From contig CAYSCH010000368.1 in the NCBI GenBank assembly GCA_964429355.1, forward strand, positions 1 through 9,434: a stretch of DNA of 9,434 bases, in the 5' to 3' direction. The notes under the pieces are model-generated. The model searched no databases and was not told the DNA's origin. It saw only the letters and a program-made list of their open reading frames with translations. The stretch's first letter is position 1. Each line of letters starts with the position of its first letter. Source of the stretch: JAAYAY01 sp964429355. GTDB taxonomy: Bacteria; Planctomycetota; Planctomycetia; Pirellulales; Thermoguttaceae. This document shows, piece after piece, positions 1-6,510 of this stretch. A program made the position numbers and the translations under genes.

Positions 1-21
1 CTTCGGCCCGATGCCCACCCG

Positions 22-50
22 TTGGTTTTCCGTTCTCTTGTCTTTAGAAT
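22..50 (+). promoter_or_regulatory. Possible sigma70 promoter for purM
   Basis: TTGGTT at 22-27 and TAGAAT at 45-50 are 17 bp apart. The -10 box matches 5 of 6 consensus positions, but the -35 box matches only 3 of 6. Transcription would begin near 57, giving a leader of about 110 nt before the purM start at 166. No other gene is visible in positions 1-165. The call is a by-eye match and is weak. Confidence 0.3.
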
Positions 51-165
51 ACGTGCTTCTGAACTACTACGCGAAGCCCCTCAGGGACGCTCAGTTGCGG
101 ATCTGGCGGCCCGAGGGTGCGATTTCGCGTTGGCTGGCGAGCGGCAATCGATCTCAGGAAGGGCA

Positions 166-1230
166 ATGGCGAAAGCAACTTACAGAGATGCCGGGGTGGA
201 CTTGGAAAAGTACGCGGACGCCATGTCCCGCTTGCCGCGACTGATTTCGCGAACGCATACCCCCCGAGTGATGAAACTGGACGGTGGCTTCGCGGGGCTG
301 TTCCAGCTCGATTTTCCGGGGGCGCTGTTTGCCCGGCATTACAAATCGCCCGTATTGATTGCGTGTACGGATGGTGTGGGCACGAAATTGAAGATTGCCT
401 CCGCCATGGGGGTCCACAATACGGTTGGGATCGACCTGGTGGCAATGTGTGTCAACGACGCCATCTGCTGCGGGGCAGAACCGCTTTTTTTCCTGGACTA
501 CGTCGCCTTGCCAAAAGACGACCCCACTCTTCTGGAGCAACTCGTCGAGGGGATCACGGAAGGGTGCATCCAGAGCGATTGTGCGTTGATCGGCGGTGAA
601 ACGGCGATCCTGCCCGATGTGTACGGCGACGATGATTACGACATGGCCGGCTTCTGTGTGGGCGCGGCCGATAAGGCCGATGTGATCGATGGTTCGGCGA
701 TCGTGCCGGGGGACGCAGTCATTGGAGTTGCGTCGAGCGGCGTGCATTCCAACGGGTTCAGCCTTGTGCGCAAGGTCGTGCTGGAGATGGCGGGCCTCAT
801 GGTGACCGACCATGTCGAGGAACTGGGAACGACGGTCGGGGAAGCACTCCTGACGCCCACGCACATCTACGTCCGGCCCGTGCGAGCTGTGCTCACCCAT
901 TACCGGGTCAAGTCCGTGGTGCACGGCATCGCCCATATTACCGGTGGCGGACTGCACGAGAACATCGAGCGTATCCTGCCGGTGGGCGCTCGCGTGATCA
1001 TCGATCGCGATAGCTGGCCGGTACCGCCCGTCTTCACATGGCTCCAGCGACTTGGCGACATCGATCGCAGCGAGATGGACCGGGTCTTCAACATGGGTGT
1101 GGGGCTGGCCCTGATCACGAGTTCCTACTATGCCGAGAGCATCCGTCACCAGTTAGCCGATATGGGCTTGGTAAACTGGACAATCGGGCGAGTCGAGGAA
1201 GGACCAACAGGGATTGCCTGGGCTGAGTAA
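166..1230 (+). CDS. purM: Phosphoribosylformylglycinamidine cyclo-ligase (AIR synthetase)
   Basis: PurM makes 5-aminoimidazole ribonucleotide from FGAM with ATP, the fifth step of de novo purine synthesis, in the cytoplasm. The 354-residue protein has the family's usual length and collinear landmarks: YRDAGVD (6-12), the ATP/substrate loop TDGVGTK (68-74), GIDLVAMCVND (88-98), GAEPLFFLDY (103-112), LIGGETA (141-147), SSGVHSNG (190-197), ITGGGLHENI (258-267) and FNMGVG (308-313). The reading frame stays open upstream to about position 22, but the family begins near 'YKDAGVD', and the ATG at 166 has an AGGAAGG ribosome binding site just ahead of it. No purN or other purine gene is adjacent, so the gene seems to stand alone. 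It converges on the BON-domain gene, with 27 bp between the stops and no convincing terminator. Confidence 0.98.
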   Translation: MAKATYRDAGVDLEKYADAMSRLPRLISRTHTPRVMKLDGGFAGLFQLDFPGALFARHYKSPVLIACTDGVGTKLKIASAMGVHNTVGIDLVAMCVNDAICCGAEPLFFLDYVALPKDDPTLLEQLVEGITEGCIQSDCALIGGETAILPDVYGDDDYDMAGFCVGAADKADVIDGSAIVPGDAVIGVASSGVHSNGFSLVRKVVLEMAGLMVTDHVEELGTTVGEALLTPTHIYVRPVRAVLTHYRVKSVVHGIAHITGGGLHENIERILPVGARVIIDRDSWPVPPVFTWLQRLGDIDRSEMDRVFNMGVGLALITSSYYAESIRHQLADMGLVNWTIGRVEEGPTGIAWAE

Positions 1231-1257
1231 GGGAGCCCGGCGCTCAACACCAGCCCG

Positions 1258-1488
1258 TTAGACACTCTGCTCAACCGGAACGACTTCGATCTGGTTGACG
1301 ATATCCATCACGCCCGGAAGCCGCCCGACGGCCTCTTGAGCCAATTGCTTGGAATAGAAATTGCGAACCGTTCCTCGCAGAACGAGCACGCCCTCCGAGA
1401 ATTCGCAATCCGCACCTCTCACCGCGCCATAGGTTGCCGCGCGAATCCGAGCCTCTGCCTTGTCACGTAGCGATAGCGTTCTAATCAC
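1258..1488 (-). CDS. Small BON-domain protein
   Basis: This is a 76-residue protein consisting almost only of one BON domain (about residues 10-70). The pattern is an amphipathic helix (DKAEARIRAATY), then the strand-turn-strand GVLVLRGTV (33-41), a second helix (SKQLAQEAVGRLPGV) and the closing strand VNQIEVVPV. BON domains occur in OsmY, in some secretin-associated proteins and in channel accessory proteins, and are thought to bind membranes or other proteins. No signal peptide is visible with this start, so the location is unclear. I chose the GTG at 1488 because GGGGA lies about 7 nt upstream and the domain starts soon after. The frame stays open to a TTG at 1593, but the extra 35 residues do not look like BON sequence. 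Function is unknown. It is 277 bp downstream of dsbD and probably not tightly linked to it. Confidence 0.75.
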   Translation of the reverse strand: MIRTLSLRDKAEARIRAATYGAVRGADCEFSEGVLVLRGTVRNFYSKQLAQEAVGRLPGVMDIVNQIEVVPVEQSV

Positions 1489-1563
1489 CCAGTATCCCCG
1501 AAAAAAATGGACGGCGCCTGCACTTTCCTGTTGGAGACGCAAGCGACTGAAAGAAGGCCAAGT

Positions 1564-1603
1564 CAACTGTGAACAAGGCCAGCTACCCCCCAAACAACTG
1601 TGA
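1564..1603. repeat. 9-bp direct repeat CAACTGTGA, two copies
   Basis: CAACTGTGA occurs at 1564-1572 and again at 1595-1603, with starts 31 bp apart, about three helical turns. It lies upstream of the minus-strand BON gene. The spacing would suit a regulator binding on one DNA face, but a 9-bp pair can arise by chance, so this is recorded as seen without a function. Confidence 0.35.
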
Positions 1604-1716
1604 GTAGCGTCGTGGAGGTTTCTATCTTCTCGAAAGATCCCGTTTCGTCAATGGGGGTGTCAGAAAAATCTCTTGAAATTGTTGGAGAGGTGGGGCAAGT
1701 GGAGGTTCCACGTTGC

Positions 1717-1750
1717 CATGGAGCGAAGTCGGCGGAAAAGCATGGAGCGA
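1717..1750. repeat. 10-bp direct repeat CATGGAGCGA, two copies
   Basis: CATGGAGCGA is found at 1717-1726 and 1741-1750, starts 24 bp apart, just downstream of the dsbD stop. A short inverted repeat, GTGGA-ggt-TCCAC, is nearby at about 1700-1712, but no T-run follows it on the minus strand, so I do not call a dsbD terminator here. Function unknown. Confidence 0.3.
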
Positions 1751-1765
1751 TGTGTTCGTGTGGAA

Positions 1766-3841
1766 TCAACCGCGCGGCCGAGCCTTGTCGAGGGCGGCGA
1801 GGATGCCTTGCTTGGTGTACCCGCCGAGAAAGACGATTGGATCGTTAGGGTTGTCGGGAGAGAACACCGCAATCACCGGCACCTGATCGCTCAAGAGCAC
1901 TTGAAGGAATCGCTTGACTTCCGGCGGTTGATGGGTATTGTCGGCCTTGAGCAATACAACCTCGTCCCTCTTGAAGGCCTCGATGACTTCGGGGTCTTCC
2001 AGAACCGCTTTTTCGAACGCCTTGCAGCTTGTGCACCAATCGGCGGTAAAGTCGACAAGGACCGTCCGGGGCTGCTGGGGAACGGCGGCACCTGTCGGCG
2101 TGCTGTCGCCCACAAGGGCCACGAACCGTTCGTTCATTTCTTCGTAAAGCCCGTGAAATCCCAGGCGTCCCGGGAGGACTCCGTCGAGTCCGGGAAACAG
2201 GAGGAGCCAGGCGATGGCAACGAAAGCGGACGCTTCCAGCCACGCCCGCCATTTCTCACCGGATGGGGCCGTCAGCGGCGTTCGGTTGAACCACCAGAGT
2301 CCGGCCCAGATGGCAAACAGCAGGCCGATAGTCGGCACAACGTAGGGCCAGTAAAGGAAGCTCAGGAGAAACACAACCGTACCCATGAGGAAGAACCCCA
2401 TGACTTGTTTGAAGGTATCCATCCAGGCACCCGGCTTGGGAAGGAAGCGGATCAATTCGGGAAACGCACCGATGAGCAGATAGGGGCTGGACATACCAAG
2501 TCCGATGGCGAGGAAGACGGCAAACACAATGCCAGGCGGCTGGGCCACGGCCCACGTGAGCGCCGACGCCATGAACGGACCGGTGCACGGGGTCGCCAGG
2601 ACCGTCGTGATCACACCCTTCAAAAAGGCGGCCGAGAGTCCCTCCTGCTGCTGGATGCGGGCCGATTTGCCCGAGCCGACAAAGCCGGGAATGGGAATTT
2701 CCCACACGCCCAGGAAGCTCAAGCCCATGGCAAATACAACCGCGGCCATCACCACGTTGAATACGCCGTAGGTGAAAAGTTGCCCCCAACCGAGTCCAAG
2801 TCCGACGGCCAGGGCTGCAAGCAGCAAGAACACGACGATGATTCCCGCCGAGTAGACCACGTTCAGCATGAACGCCCGACCGCGACTCTCGCCGGCCTGG
2901 GTCACGAAGGAAAGTACCTTTAGCCCAATGACCGGCAACACGCAGGGCATGAGATTCAGAATCAAGCCGCCAACGAAAGCGCCCAGCAAGACCAGAGAAA
3001 GCGTCTTGCTTTCCTGCTTCTTCTTCAAGTTGGCCGAGACTTCGTCTGGATCGAAGGCGATTCCCTTGGTGCCCACGATTGCGCTGAAGTCTTCCAGGCT
3101 CGTGTAGGGATACCATTTGACCTGCCCCGATTCCCGCCTGGCTTGCTGAGCAGGAACTGGGGATCCCTCCGGCGTGTAGACCTCGGGAACATCGGGCTCT
3201 TCCATGGGCGGAAAGGGCGACGGTGGCGTCAATGAACGCTGGCCGGCGGTACCCGCCGGGGCGCCGACAGGGGCTGCAGGAGGTGGAACGAGTTGCTCGG
3301 CGGGAACTTTCTCCCCTGGGCCCGGTGTGGCCGTGAACGCGTAATCCTGCGGTGCAATGCACGCCCCCTCGGAACACGCCTGTGCCCAGAGTTTCCCCTG
3401 GATCTTCAGGGTGCCGGGATCCACGCCGGGGGCGAACTGGATCGGCGCGTGCCAGATGATCTTGCCATGGTGTGTCTCGACCAAAAGGCCGTCAAAAAGC
3501 TCTTCCACTTTCCGGTCGGGAGGCTGAGAAGCCTGAAACGGACTGAGGAGCTTCACGGGCTGGCCATCGTCCAACTTGATCGCAGAAGGGATCGGCCCTT
3601 CACCCTTTTGCGTGATGGAATAGATGTGCCAATCCGGATCGATCGTCGCTGTGACGAAAAGCCGCGCTGGTGTGCCGCCTGTGGCTGCGGTGAACTGGCC
3701 GGAGACCTGAAGCTTGGCAGCCGAACCGGCCCCGAGCCCCATGCGGAGTTGGGCCCGCGCCGGCACGGCCGAAAACGCGATCAGGGCCGCCACCAGCCAA
3801 AGAGTCCAACGGAAATTGCGCCTCAATGGATGCATCGTCAT
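1766..3841 (-). CDS. dsbD: Thiol:disulfide interchange protein DsbD, full three-module form
   Basis: DsbD moves electrons from cytoplasmic thioredoxin across the inner membrane to periplasmic thiol enzymes. The 691-residue protein shows every module. A signal peptide ends near ARA-QL (residue 30). An N-terminal DsbD-alpha/DsbC-like domain (about 35-175) has Cys156 and Cys161 in ACSEGACIAP. A proline-rich linker (about 178-235) leads to a CcdA-like membrane core (about 280-551, roughly eight hydrophobic segments) with intramembrane Cys300 (NLMPCVLPVIG) and Cys419 (ATPCTGPF). A C-terminal thioredoxin domain carries the active site WCTSCK (Cys603, Cys606). All three cysteine pairs are present, so it should be functional. 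The ATG at 3841 is chosen because GGAGGG lies 6 nt upstream and a signal peptide follows directly; a GTG one codon earlier and an ATG two codons later are also possible. No cytochrome c maturation gene or dedicated partner is adjacent. Confidence 0.96.
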   Translation of the reverse strand: MTMHPLRRNFRWTLWLVAALIAFSAVPARAQLRMGLGAGSAAKLQVSGQFTAATGGTPARLFVTATIDPDWHIYSITQKGEGPIPSAIKLDDGQPVKLLSPFQASQPPDRKVEELFDGLLVETHHGKIIWHAPIQFAPGVDPGTLKIQGKLWAQACSEGACIAPQDYAFTATPGPGEKVPAEQLVPPPAAPVGAPAGTAGQRSLTPPSPFPPMEEPDVPEVYTPEGSPVPAQQARRESGQVKWYPYTSLEDFSAIVGTKGIAFDPDEVSANLKKKQESKTLSLVLLGAFVGGLILNLMPCVLPVIGLKVLSFVTQAGESRGRAFMLNVVYSAGIIVVFLLLAALAVGLGLGWGQLFTYGVFNVVMAAVVFAMGLSFLGVWEIPIPGFVGSGKSARIQQQEGLSAAFLKGVITTVLATPCTGPFMASALTWAVAQPPGIVFAVFLAIGLGMSSPYLLIGAFPELIRFLPKPGAWMDTFKQVMGFFLMGTVVFLLSFLYWPYVVPTIGLLFAIWAGLWWFNRTPLTAPSGEKWRAWLEASAFVAIAWLLLFPGLDGVLPGRLGFHGLYEEMNERFVALVGDSTPTGAAVPQQPRTVLVDFTADWCTSCKAFEKAVLEDPEVIEAFKRDEVVLLKADNTHQPPEVKRFLQVLLSDQVPVIAVFSPDNPNDPIVFLGGYTKQGILAALDKARPRG

Positions 3842-4014
3842 CACGTTCCCTCCGTGGAACCATTCACGGAATAATAAAGGTAACCGAAACTGGCAAGTTC
3901 CCATTTTTGGGATCCTGCACTGCCTCGTACGGTACTTCGAACCCCAGGCCCTTCAGACCTGATGGAAGCAGGGAAGAGCAATGCGTGAGAACGGACATTC
4001 TCCGGCACAGCCAT
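3841..4014 (-). CDS. Possible 57-codon ORF overlapping the dsbD start
   Basis: This is a speculative small gene. The ATG at 4014 is preceded by GGAGAG with 7 nt spacing, and the frame runs 57 codons to a TGA at 3843-3841 that shares its A with the dsbD ATG (TGATG), a layout typical of translational coupling. The product begins MAVPENVRSHALLFPAS and has no domain I recognise, no signal peptide and no membrane segment. A second minus-strand frame (4097 to 3864) ends in a gene-like stretch (GLGFEVPYEAV...) but lacks a good ribosome site. The region may therefore also be a decayed gene, or simply a leader without coding function. The support is limited to the ribosome binding site and the overlap. 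Confidence 0.2.
   Translation of the reverse strand: MAVPENVRSHALLFPASIRSEGPGVRSTVRGSAGSQKWELASFGYLYYSVNGSTEGT
3868..3896 (-). promoter_or_regulatory. Possible dsbD promoter
   Basis: On the minus strand, TTGCCA (3896-3891) matches the -35 consensus at 5 of 6 positions. The best -10 choices are TATTAT (3876-3871), with a short 14-bp spacer, or TATTCC (3873-3868), with a 17-bp spacer but only a 3 of 6 match. Transcription would begin about 20-30 nt before the dsbD ATG, leaving the GGAGGG ribosome site inside the leader. If this is the only promoter, the small ORF starting at 4014 would not be transcribed from it. Confidence 0.3.
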
Positions 4015-4052
4015 AATCCGTCTCTCCAATGCACCGCCGCAATCAGGAAATC

Positions 4053-4066
4053 ATTATCAATTATCA
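4053..4066. repeat. AT-rich tandem heptamer ATTATCA x2
   Basis: ATTATCA occurs twice in a row at 4053-4066. On the minus strand it reads TGATAATTGATAAT, about 210 bp upstream of dsbD. The units resemble the GATAAT half-sites of Fur-type boxes, but they are direct repeats rather than the inverted arrangement, so no regulator is assigned. Confidence 0.35.
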
Positions 4067-4185
4067 AACGTTTTCGATCGAGAGCTGCCTCTGGCATTCA
4101 TTATGCGGGAAACGGGCTCATCGTGGAGGCTCAACCAGACAAATCATCTCCGGTTAACGATTCGATGCGCCCCTGAGGCAGGGAG

Positions 4186-5205
4186 TTACAACATTAACTC
4201 TCCTCGAGACCGAAGCAAGGGAGACTCCGTCTCAAGCCGTTCCAACAGGGCGTCCATACGCTGAACTACCGCCTGGGGTTCGTCAAAGGTCCGCCCATCC
4301 AGCAGGGTCCAGGCCGCCCAATTGAGGGCCCCCAATAACAGGCCACTCCGATCGAAGGTGTGTACAAGACTCAGCTCCAATTCGGAAAGGTCTCGAACAC
4401 TCCTGTAGGCCTGGATGCCAATTCGCCAGAAATCGGCCGAACTTCCCGCAAGGCTTCCGAGCAGTCTGGCCACATCGCACGATACGTTGTCAACTCCCAT
4501 CGAGCCGAAATCGATCAGGCCGGTCACTTTGTCGTCCCGGAATAACAGGTGATCATGCCAAACGTCGCGGATGCACGGCTGCAGCGGTACCAAGGAAGTG
4601 TTAAACTGGGCAAGATTTTCGGCGATCGTTGGAGCGAACGTGGGAAGCAGCCGCATAACTCTTCGGGCTCGATCCCGCATCTCGGGCCACGACGCACCGC
4701 GGGCAATCGCATCGCCGAGTCGTCGCGAGCGGTCTGCTACCCATTCTCCGAGGAGTGTTCCACGTTTCCGGATGCCGGGGGAAGGGGCGACCGACGGGCA
4801 AGCTGGCTGGTCGCGAGTGGGCGTTGTCCAGGAAAACTCTTCCGCGGCTCTGTGGAACCGGGCCACACACTCCATGGCGGTTGCGAGCCGCGTCGCCGTG
4901 GGCGCATGGGCGAAATCGGCCCGGCCAGGCATCCAGGGTGCCACCTCCCAAAGATGCCCCGAACGGATGAGGTACGTATCTCCCGAAGAGGTTTCCAGCG
5001 GTACGGCAGCCAACAGGAACCCACGATCGGCAACATGACGCAGCACGCGGTGGATGAAATCCAGGTCGCTGGCCTGCGGGTATTCGGAGGGCCATCGTCG
5101 CAAACAGAACAGCCCGTGGGCGGACTCGACTCGCCAGAATTTCGCTCCGCTGAATCCCACGGAGGGATAGGCGGCGAGGAGGGAAACAAGATCAGGTATG
5201 AGCAA
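4186..5205 (-). CDS. APH-fold (aminoglycoside phosphotransferase/choline kinase-like) small-molecule phosphotransferase
   Basis: The 339-residue protein has the layout of the APH superfamily. An N-lobe glycine loop, GFSGAKFWRV (17-26), is followed by the strand FCLRRWP (33-39), a hinge-like WEVAPWMPG (86-94), the catalytic loop CIRDVWHDHLLF (211-222) and the metal-binding segment GLIDFGS (229-235). The family phosphorylates small substrates such as aminoglycosides, choline, homoserine or sugars; this one's substrate cannot be told. The usual HGDxxxxN catalytic signature here reads I-R-D-V-W-H-D-H: the catalytic Asp (214) is kept, but the first His is Ile and the metal-binding Asn is His219. 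No ATG start exists. I prefer the TTG at 5205, which has GGAG 7 nt upstream. A TTG at 5262 would add 19 residues but has no ribosome site and lies almost on the predicted transcription start. No resistance or biosynthesis gene is adjacent. Confidence 0.85.
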   Translation of the reverse strand: MLIPDLVSLLAAYPSVGFSGAKFWRVESAHGLFCLRRWPSEYPQASDLDFIHRVLRHVADRGFLLAAVPLETSSGDTYLIRSGHLWEVAPWMPGRADFAHAPTATRLATAMECVARFHRAAEEFSWTTPTRDQPACPSVAPSPGIRKRGTLLGEWVADRSRRLGDAIARGASWPEMRDRARRVMRLLPTFAPTIAENLAQFNTSLVPLQPCIRDVWHDHLLFRDDKVTGLIDFGSMGVDNVSCDVARLLGSLAGSSADFWRIGIQAYRSVRDLSELELSLVHTFDRSGLLLGALNWAAWTLLDGRTFDEPQAVVQRMDALLERLETESPLLRSRGELML

Positions 5206-5272
5206 GAGACTTCTCCACGCGGGCTCTTGGCCGCTGGATTGGATGAGGACGACACCTGCCAAGTATAACCGG

Positions 5273-5302
5273 ATTATCGCAGAGAGAGGGTTGACCGGAA
5301 AA
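5273..5302 (-). promoter_or_regulatory. Possible extended -10 promoter for the phosphotransferase gene
   Basis: On the minus strand, TGC-GATAAT, an extended -10 element, places GATAAT at 5278-5273. A poor -35 match (TTTCCG) lies about 17 bp upstream. Transcription would begin near 5266, leaving almost no leader for a TTG start at 5262 but about 60 nt for the TTG at 5205. This supports the shorter start. Confidence 0.25.
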
Positions 5303-5318
5303 CCAGCGGGGCTATAAT
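5291..5318 (+). promoter_or_regulatory. Near-consensus sigma70 promoter for the DUF1559 gene
   Basis: TTGACC (5291-5296, 5 of 6) and TATAAT (5313-5318, 6 of 6) are separated by 16 bp. Transcription should start near 5325, about 110 nt before the ATG at 5437. It is the best promoter match I found in the window, and it points at the prepilin-like gene and the lipoprotein gene behind it. Confidence 0.75.
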
Positions 5319-5373
5319 GGGCCCAGGCTTATTAACCTATCTGTTAGTAACTTGTCGATCTGGGGGTTGTTGC

Positions 5374-5391
5374 ATCGGCGCCGTTGCCGAT
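5374..5391 (+). other. Small hairpin in the DUF1559 leader
   Basis: ATCGGC (5374-5379) and GCCGAT (5386-5391) can pair into a 6-bp stem with a 6-nt loop inside the predicted leader of about 110 nt. Only a broken T-rich stretch follows, so it is a poor terminator candidate. It might affect translation or stability, or be chance. Confidence 0.25.
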
Positions 5392-5436
5392 TTGTACTTT
5401 CTTGTTCCCGTAATTGGTTTACTCAGGGGGTGAATT

Positions 5437-6423
5437 ATGGTCAGGCGAAGACATGCCAGGGGCTTCACTCTGGTCGAACTGCTGGTTGTGATTGCGATCA
5501 TCGGGATATTGATCGCGTTGTTACTCCCTGCCGTGCAGGCAGCGCGCGAGGCAGCAAGGCGCTCGCAGTGTTTGAACAACATGAAGCAGATTGGCCTTGC
5601 GCTGCACAACTATCACGATACACACAAGACCTTTCCCTTGGGAGCATTCTGTCTGCGAGAGGCATGGCCTTCGAGCGGCACGAACTGGAGAGCCCTCATT
5701 CTGCCGTACATGGAGCAGGGCGCGATTTTTGACCAATTACGCTTCGAATATACCCCGGCGGTTCATTTCATGGCCGGTGGTGCCGCCGGCGCCGATGCGC
5801 TGAACGGCAACGACGTTCTGAAGAATCTGGTGCTGTCTGGATATGTTTGCCCGTCGACCGACATCAAACCGATCATCGGCGGCAACAATAATACACTTGC
5901 AATGAATGCCCTCTATGTGGGAATTCAAGGCAGCGCTCCTCCTGTTCCGGGGACCAATGCCAACCGAGGCACCAAGGACTGCAGCTACGGTATTACATCG
6001 AACAACGGCATGCTCCCCAAGAATGAATGCATGTCGATTGCCGACCCGACCGACGGCACATCCAACACCATGATCGTCGCAGAGCAGTCCACCTACGTGA
6101 ACGGTCGAAACATCACAGCGAACTACTATGGCGCCTGGTATGGCACGCGTCACCCGCGACCGATGGACGATGCGGCGGGTTGTGGTGATCTCTGGGGGGC
6201 GGGAACAACCGCCGTCCGATATGCCCCGAACCTGAACACCGACACCTTGGCTGGGGCGAGCCAGATGTATGACAACAACACGATTCTCAACTCCAGGCAT
6301 CCTGGCGGAATCAATGTCCTGCTGACCGATGGGAGTGTAAGGTTCGTTTCCGAGACCATCGATATGGTGACCCTCAGGCAGCTCGCGTGCCGCTATGACG
6401 GCGTGCCGCTCGGAGACTTCTGA
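5437..6423 (+). CDS. DUF1559 protein with prepilin-type N-terminal methylation leader
   Basis: This is a 328-residue envelope protein of the planctomycete DUF1559 (SBP_bac_10-like) family. The N-terminus is a type IV prepilin signal: basic MVRRRHARG, cleavage after Gly9, Phe10, Glu14 at the +5 position, then a hydrophobic helix to about residue 34 (PAVQAAREAARRSQC). The body holds the typical LNNMKQIGLALHNYHDTH (46-63) and ILPYMEQ (88-94), a DGTSN turn (206-210), and near the end the H-X9-DG signature (His288, Asp298-Gly299). Such proteins are probably processed by a prepilin peptidase and assembled as pseudopilin-like proteins or anchored in the membrane; their true role is unknown. GGGGGTGA lies just before the ATG. 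A strong promoter precedes it and the lipoprotein gene follows 87 bp downstream. Paralogues are expected in large numbers in the genome. Confidence 0.96.
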   Translation: MVRRRHARGFTLVELLVVIAIIGILIALLLPAVQAAREAARRSQCLNNMKQIGLALHNYHDTHKTFPLGAFCLREAWPSSGTNWRALILPYMEQGAIFDQLRFEYTPAVHFMAGGAAGADALNGNDVLKNLVLSGYVCPSTDIKPIIGGNNNTLAMNALYVGIQGSAPPVPGTNANRGTKDCSYGITSNNGMLPKNECMSIADPTDGTSNTMIVAEQSTYVNGRNITANYYGAWYGTRHPRPMDDAAGCGDLWGAGTTAVRYAPNLNTDTLAGASQMYDNNTILNSRHPGGINVLLTDGSVRFVSETIDMVTLRQLACRYDGVPLGDF

Positions 6424-6461
6424 TAGGAATCGCGTGGGTTAAGAATTTCGCATCGCACGGC

Positions 6462-6480
6462 AGACCTGGTAAGAAGGTCT
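6462..6480 (+). other. Intercistronic hairpin between the DUF1559 and lipoprotein genes
   Basis: AGACCT (6462-6467) and AGGTCT (6475-6480) form a perfect 6-bp inverted repeat with a 7-nt loop. No T-run follows, so it should not stop transcription; it may mark a processing or stability element between the two genes. It could equally be chance. Confidence 0.3.
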
Positions 6481-6510
6481 CGGGTTCCAGTTTCACGGAA
6501 AGGTGATCGT

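Larger units (their letters stand above)
3842..4185. other. 344-bp gap between the phosphotransferase gene and dsbD
   Basis: No recognisable protein gene fills this stretch. It is less GC-rich than its surroundings in places. It should hold the dsbD promoter and the 3' end of the phosphotransferase transcript. Seen here: an AT-rich tandem heptamer at 4053-4066, a possible dsbD promoter at 3868-3896, a small inverted repeat TCCCA-TTTT-TGGGA near 3899-3912, and the speculative 57-codon ORF. No intrinsic terminator with a T-run is evident for the gene ending at 4186. Confidence 0.6.

Noticed and set aside
154..1149. Long open frame of 331 codons on the minus strand opposite purM
   Set aside because: The product is rich in His, Asp and Arg, matches no family I know and mirrors the codon bias of purM.
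1231..1257. Shared terminator between purM and the BON gene
   Set aside because: Only a 4-bp inverted repeat (GAGC...GCTC) with no T-run is present in the gap.
1563..1769. Possible 68-codon minus-strand gene starting at TTGA, overlapping the dsbD stop
   Set aside because: TTG start, no family resemblance, no clear ribosome site, and the product looks like random sequence.
1673..2923. Long open frame of 416 codons on the plus strand opposite dsbD
   Set aside because: It lies antisense to a fully conserved DsbD, its product is highly charged with no recognisable domain, and such frames are common opposite GC-rich genes.
2256..3377. Open frame of 373 codons in another minus-strand frame within dsbD
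   Set aside because: It overlaps the membrane core of DsbD completely and its product is a charged, Arg- and Gly-rich shadow without hydrophobic segments.
3826..4176. 116-codon plus-strand frame in the gap upstream of dsbD
   Set aside because: It has no recognisable domain, its start lies inside dsbD on the opposite strand, and it has no convincing ribosome site.
4186..5262. Aminoglycoside resistance gene
   Set aside because: Only the general APH fold is seen. The catalytic loop is atypical, no mobile element or resistance gene is nearby, and the substrate cannot be inferred.
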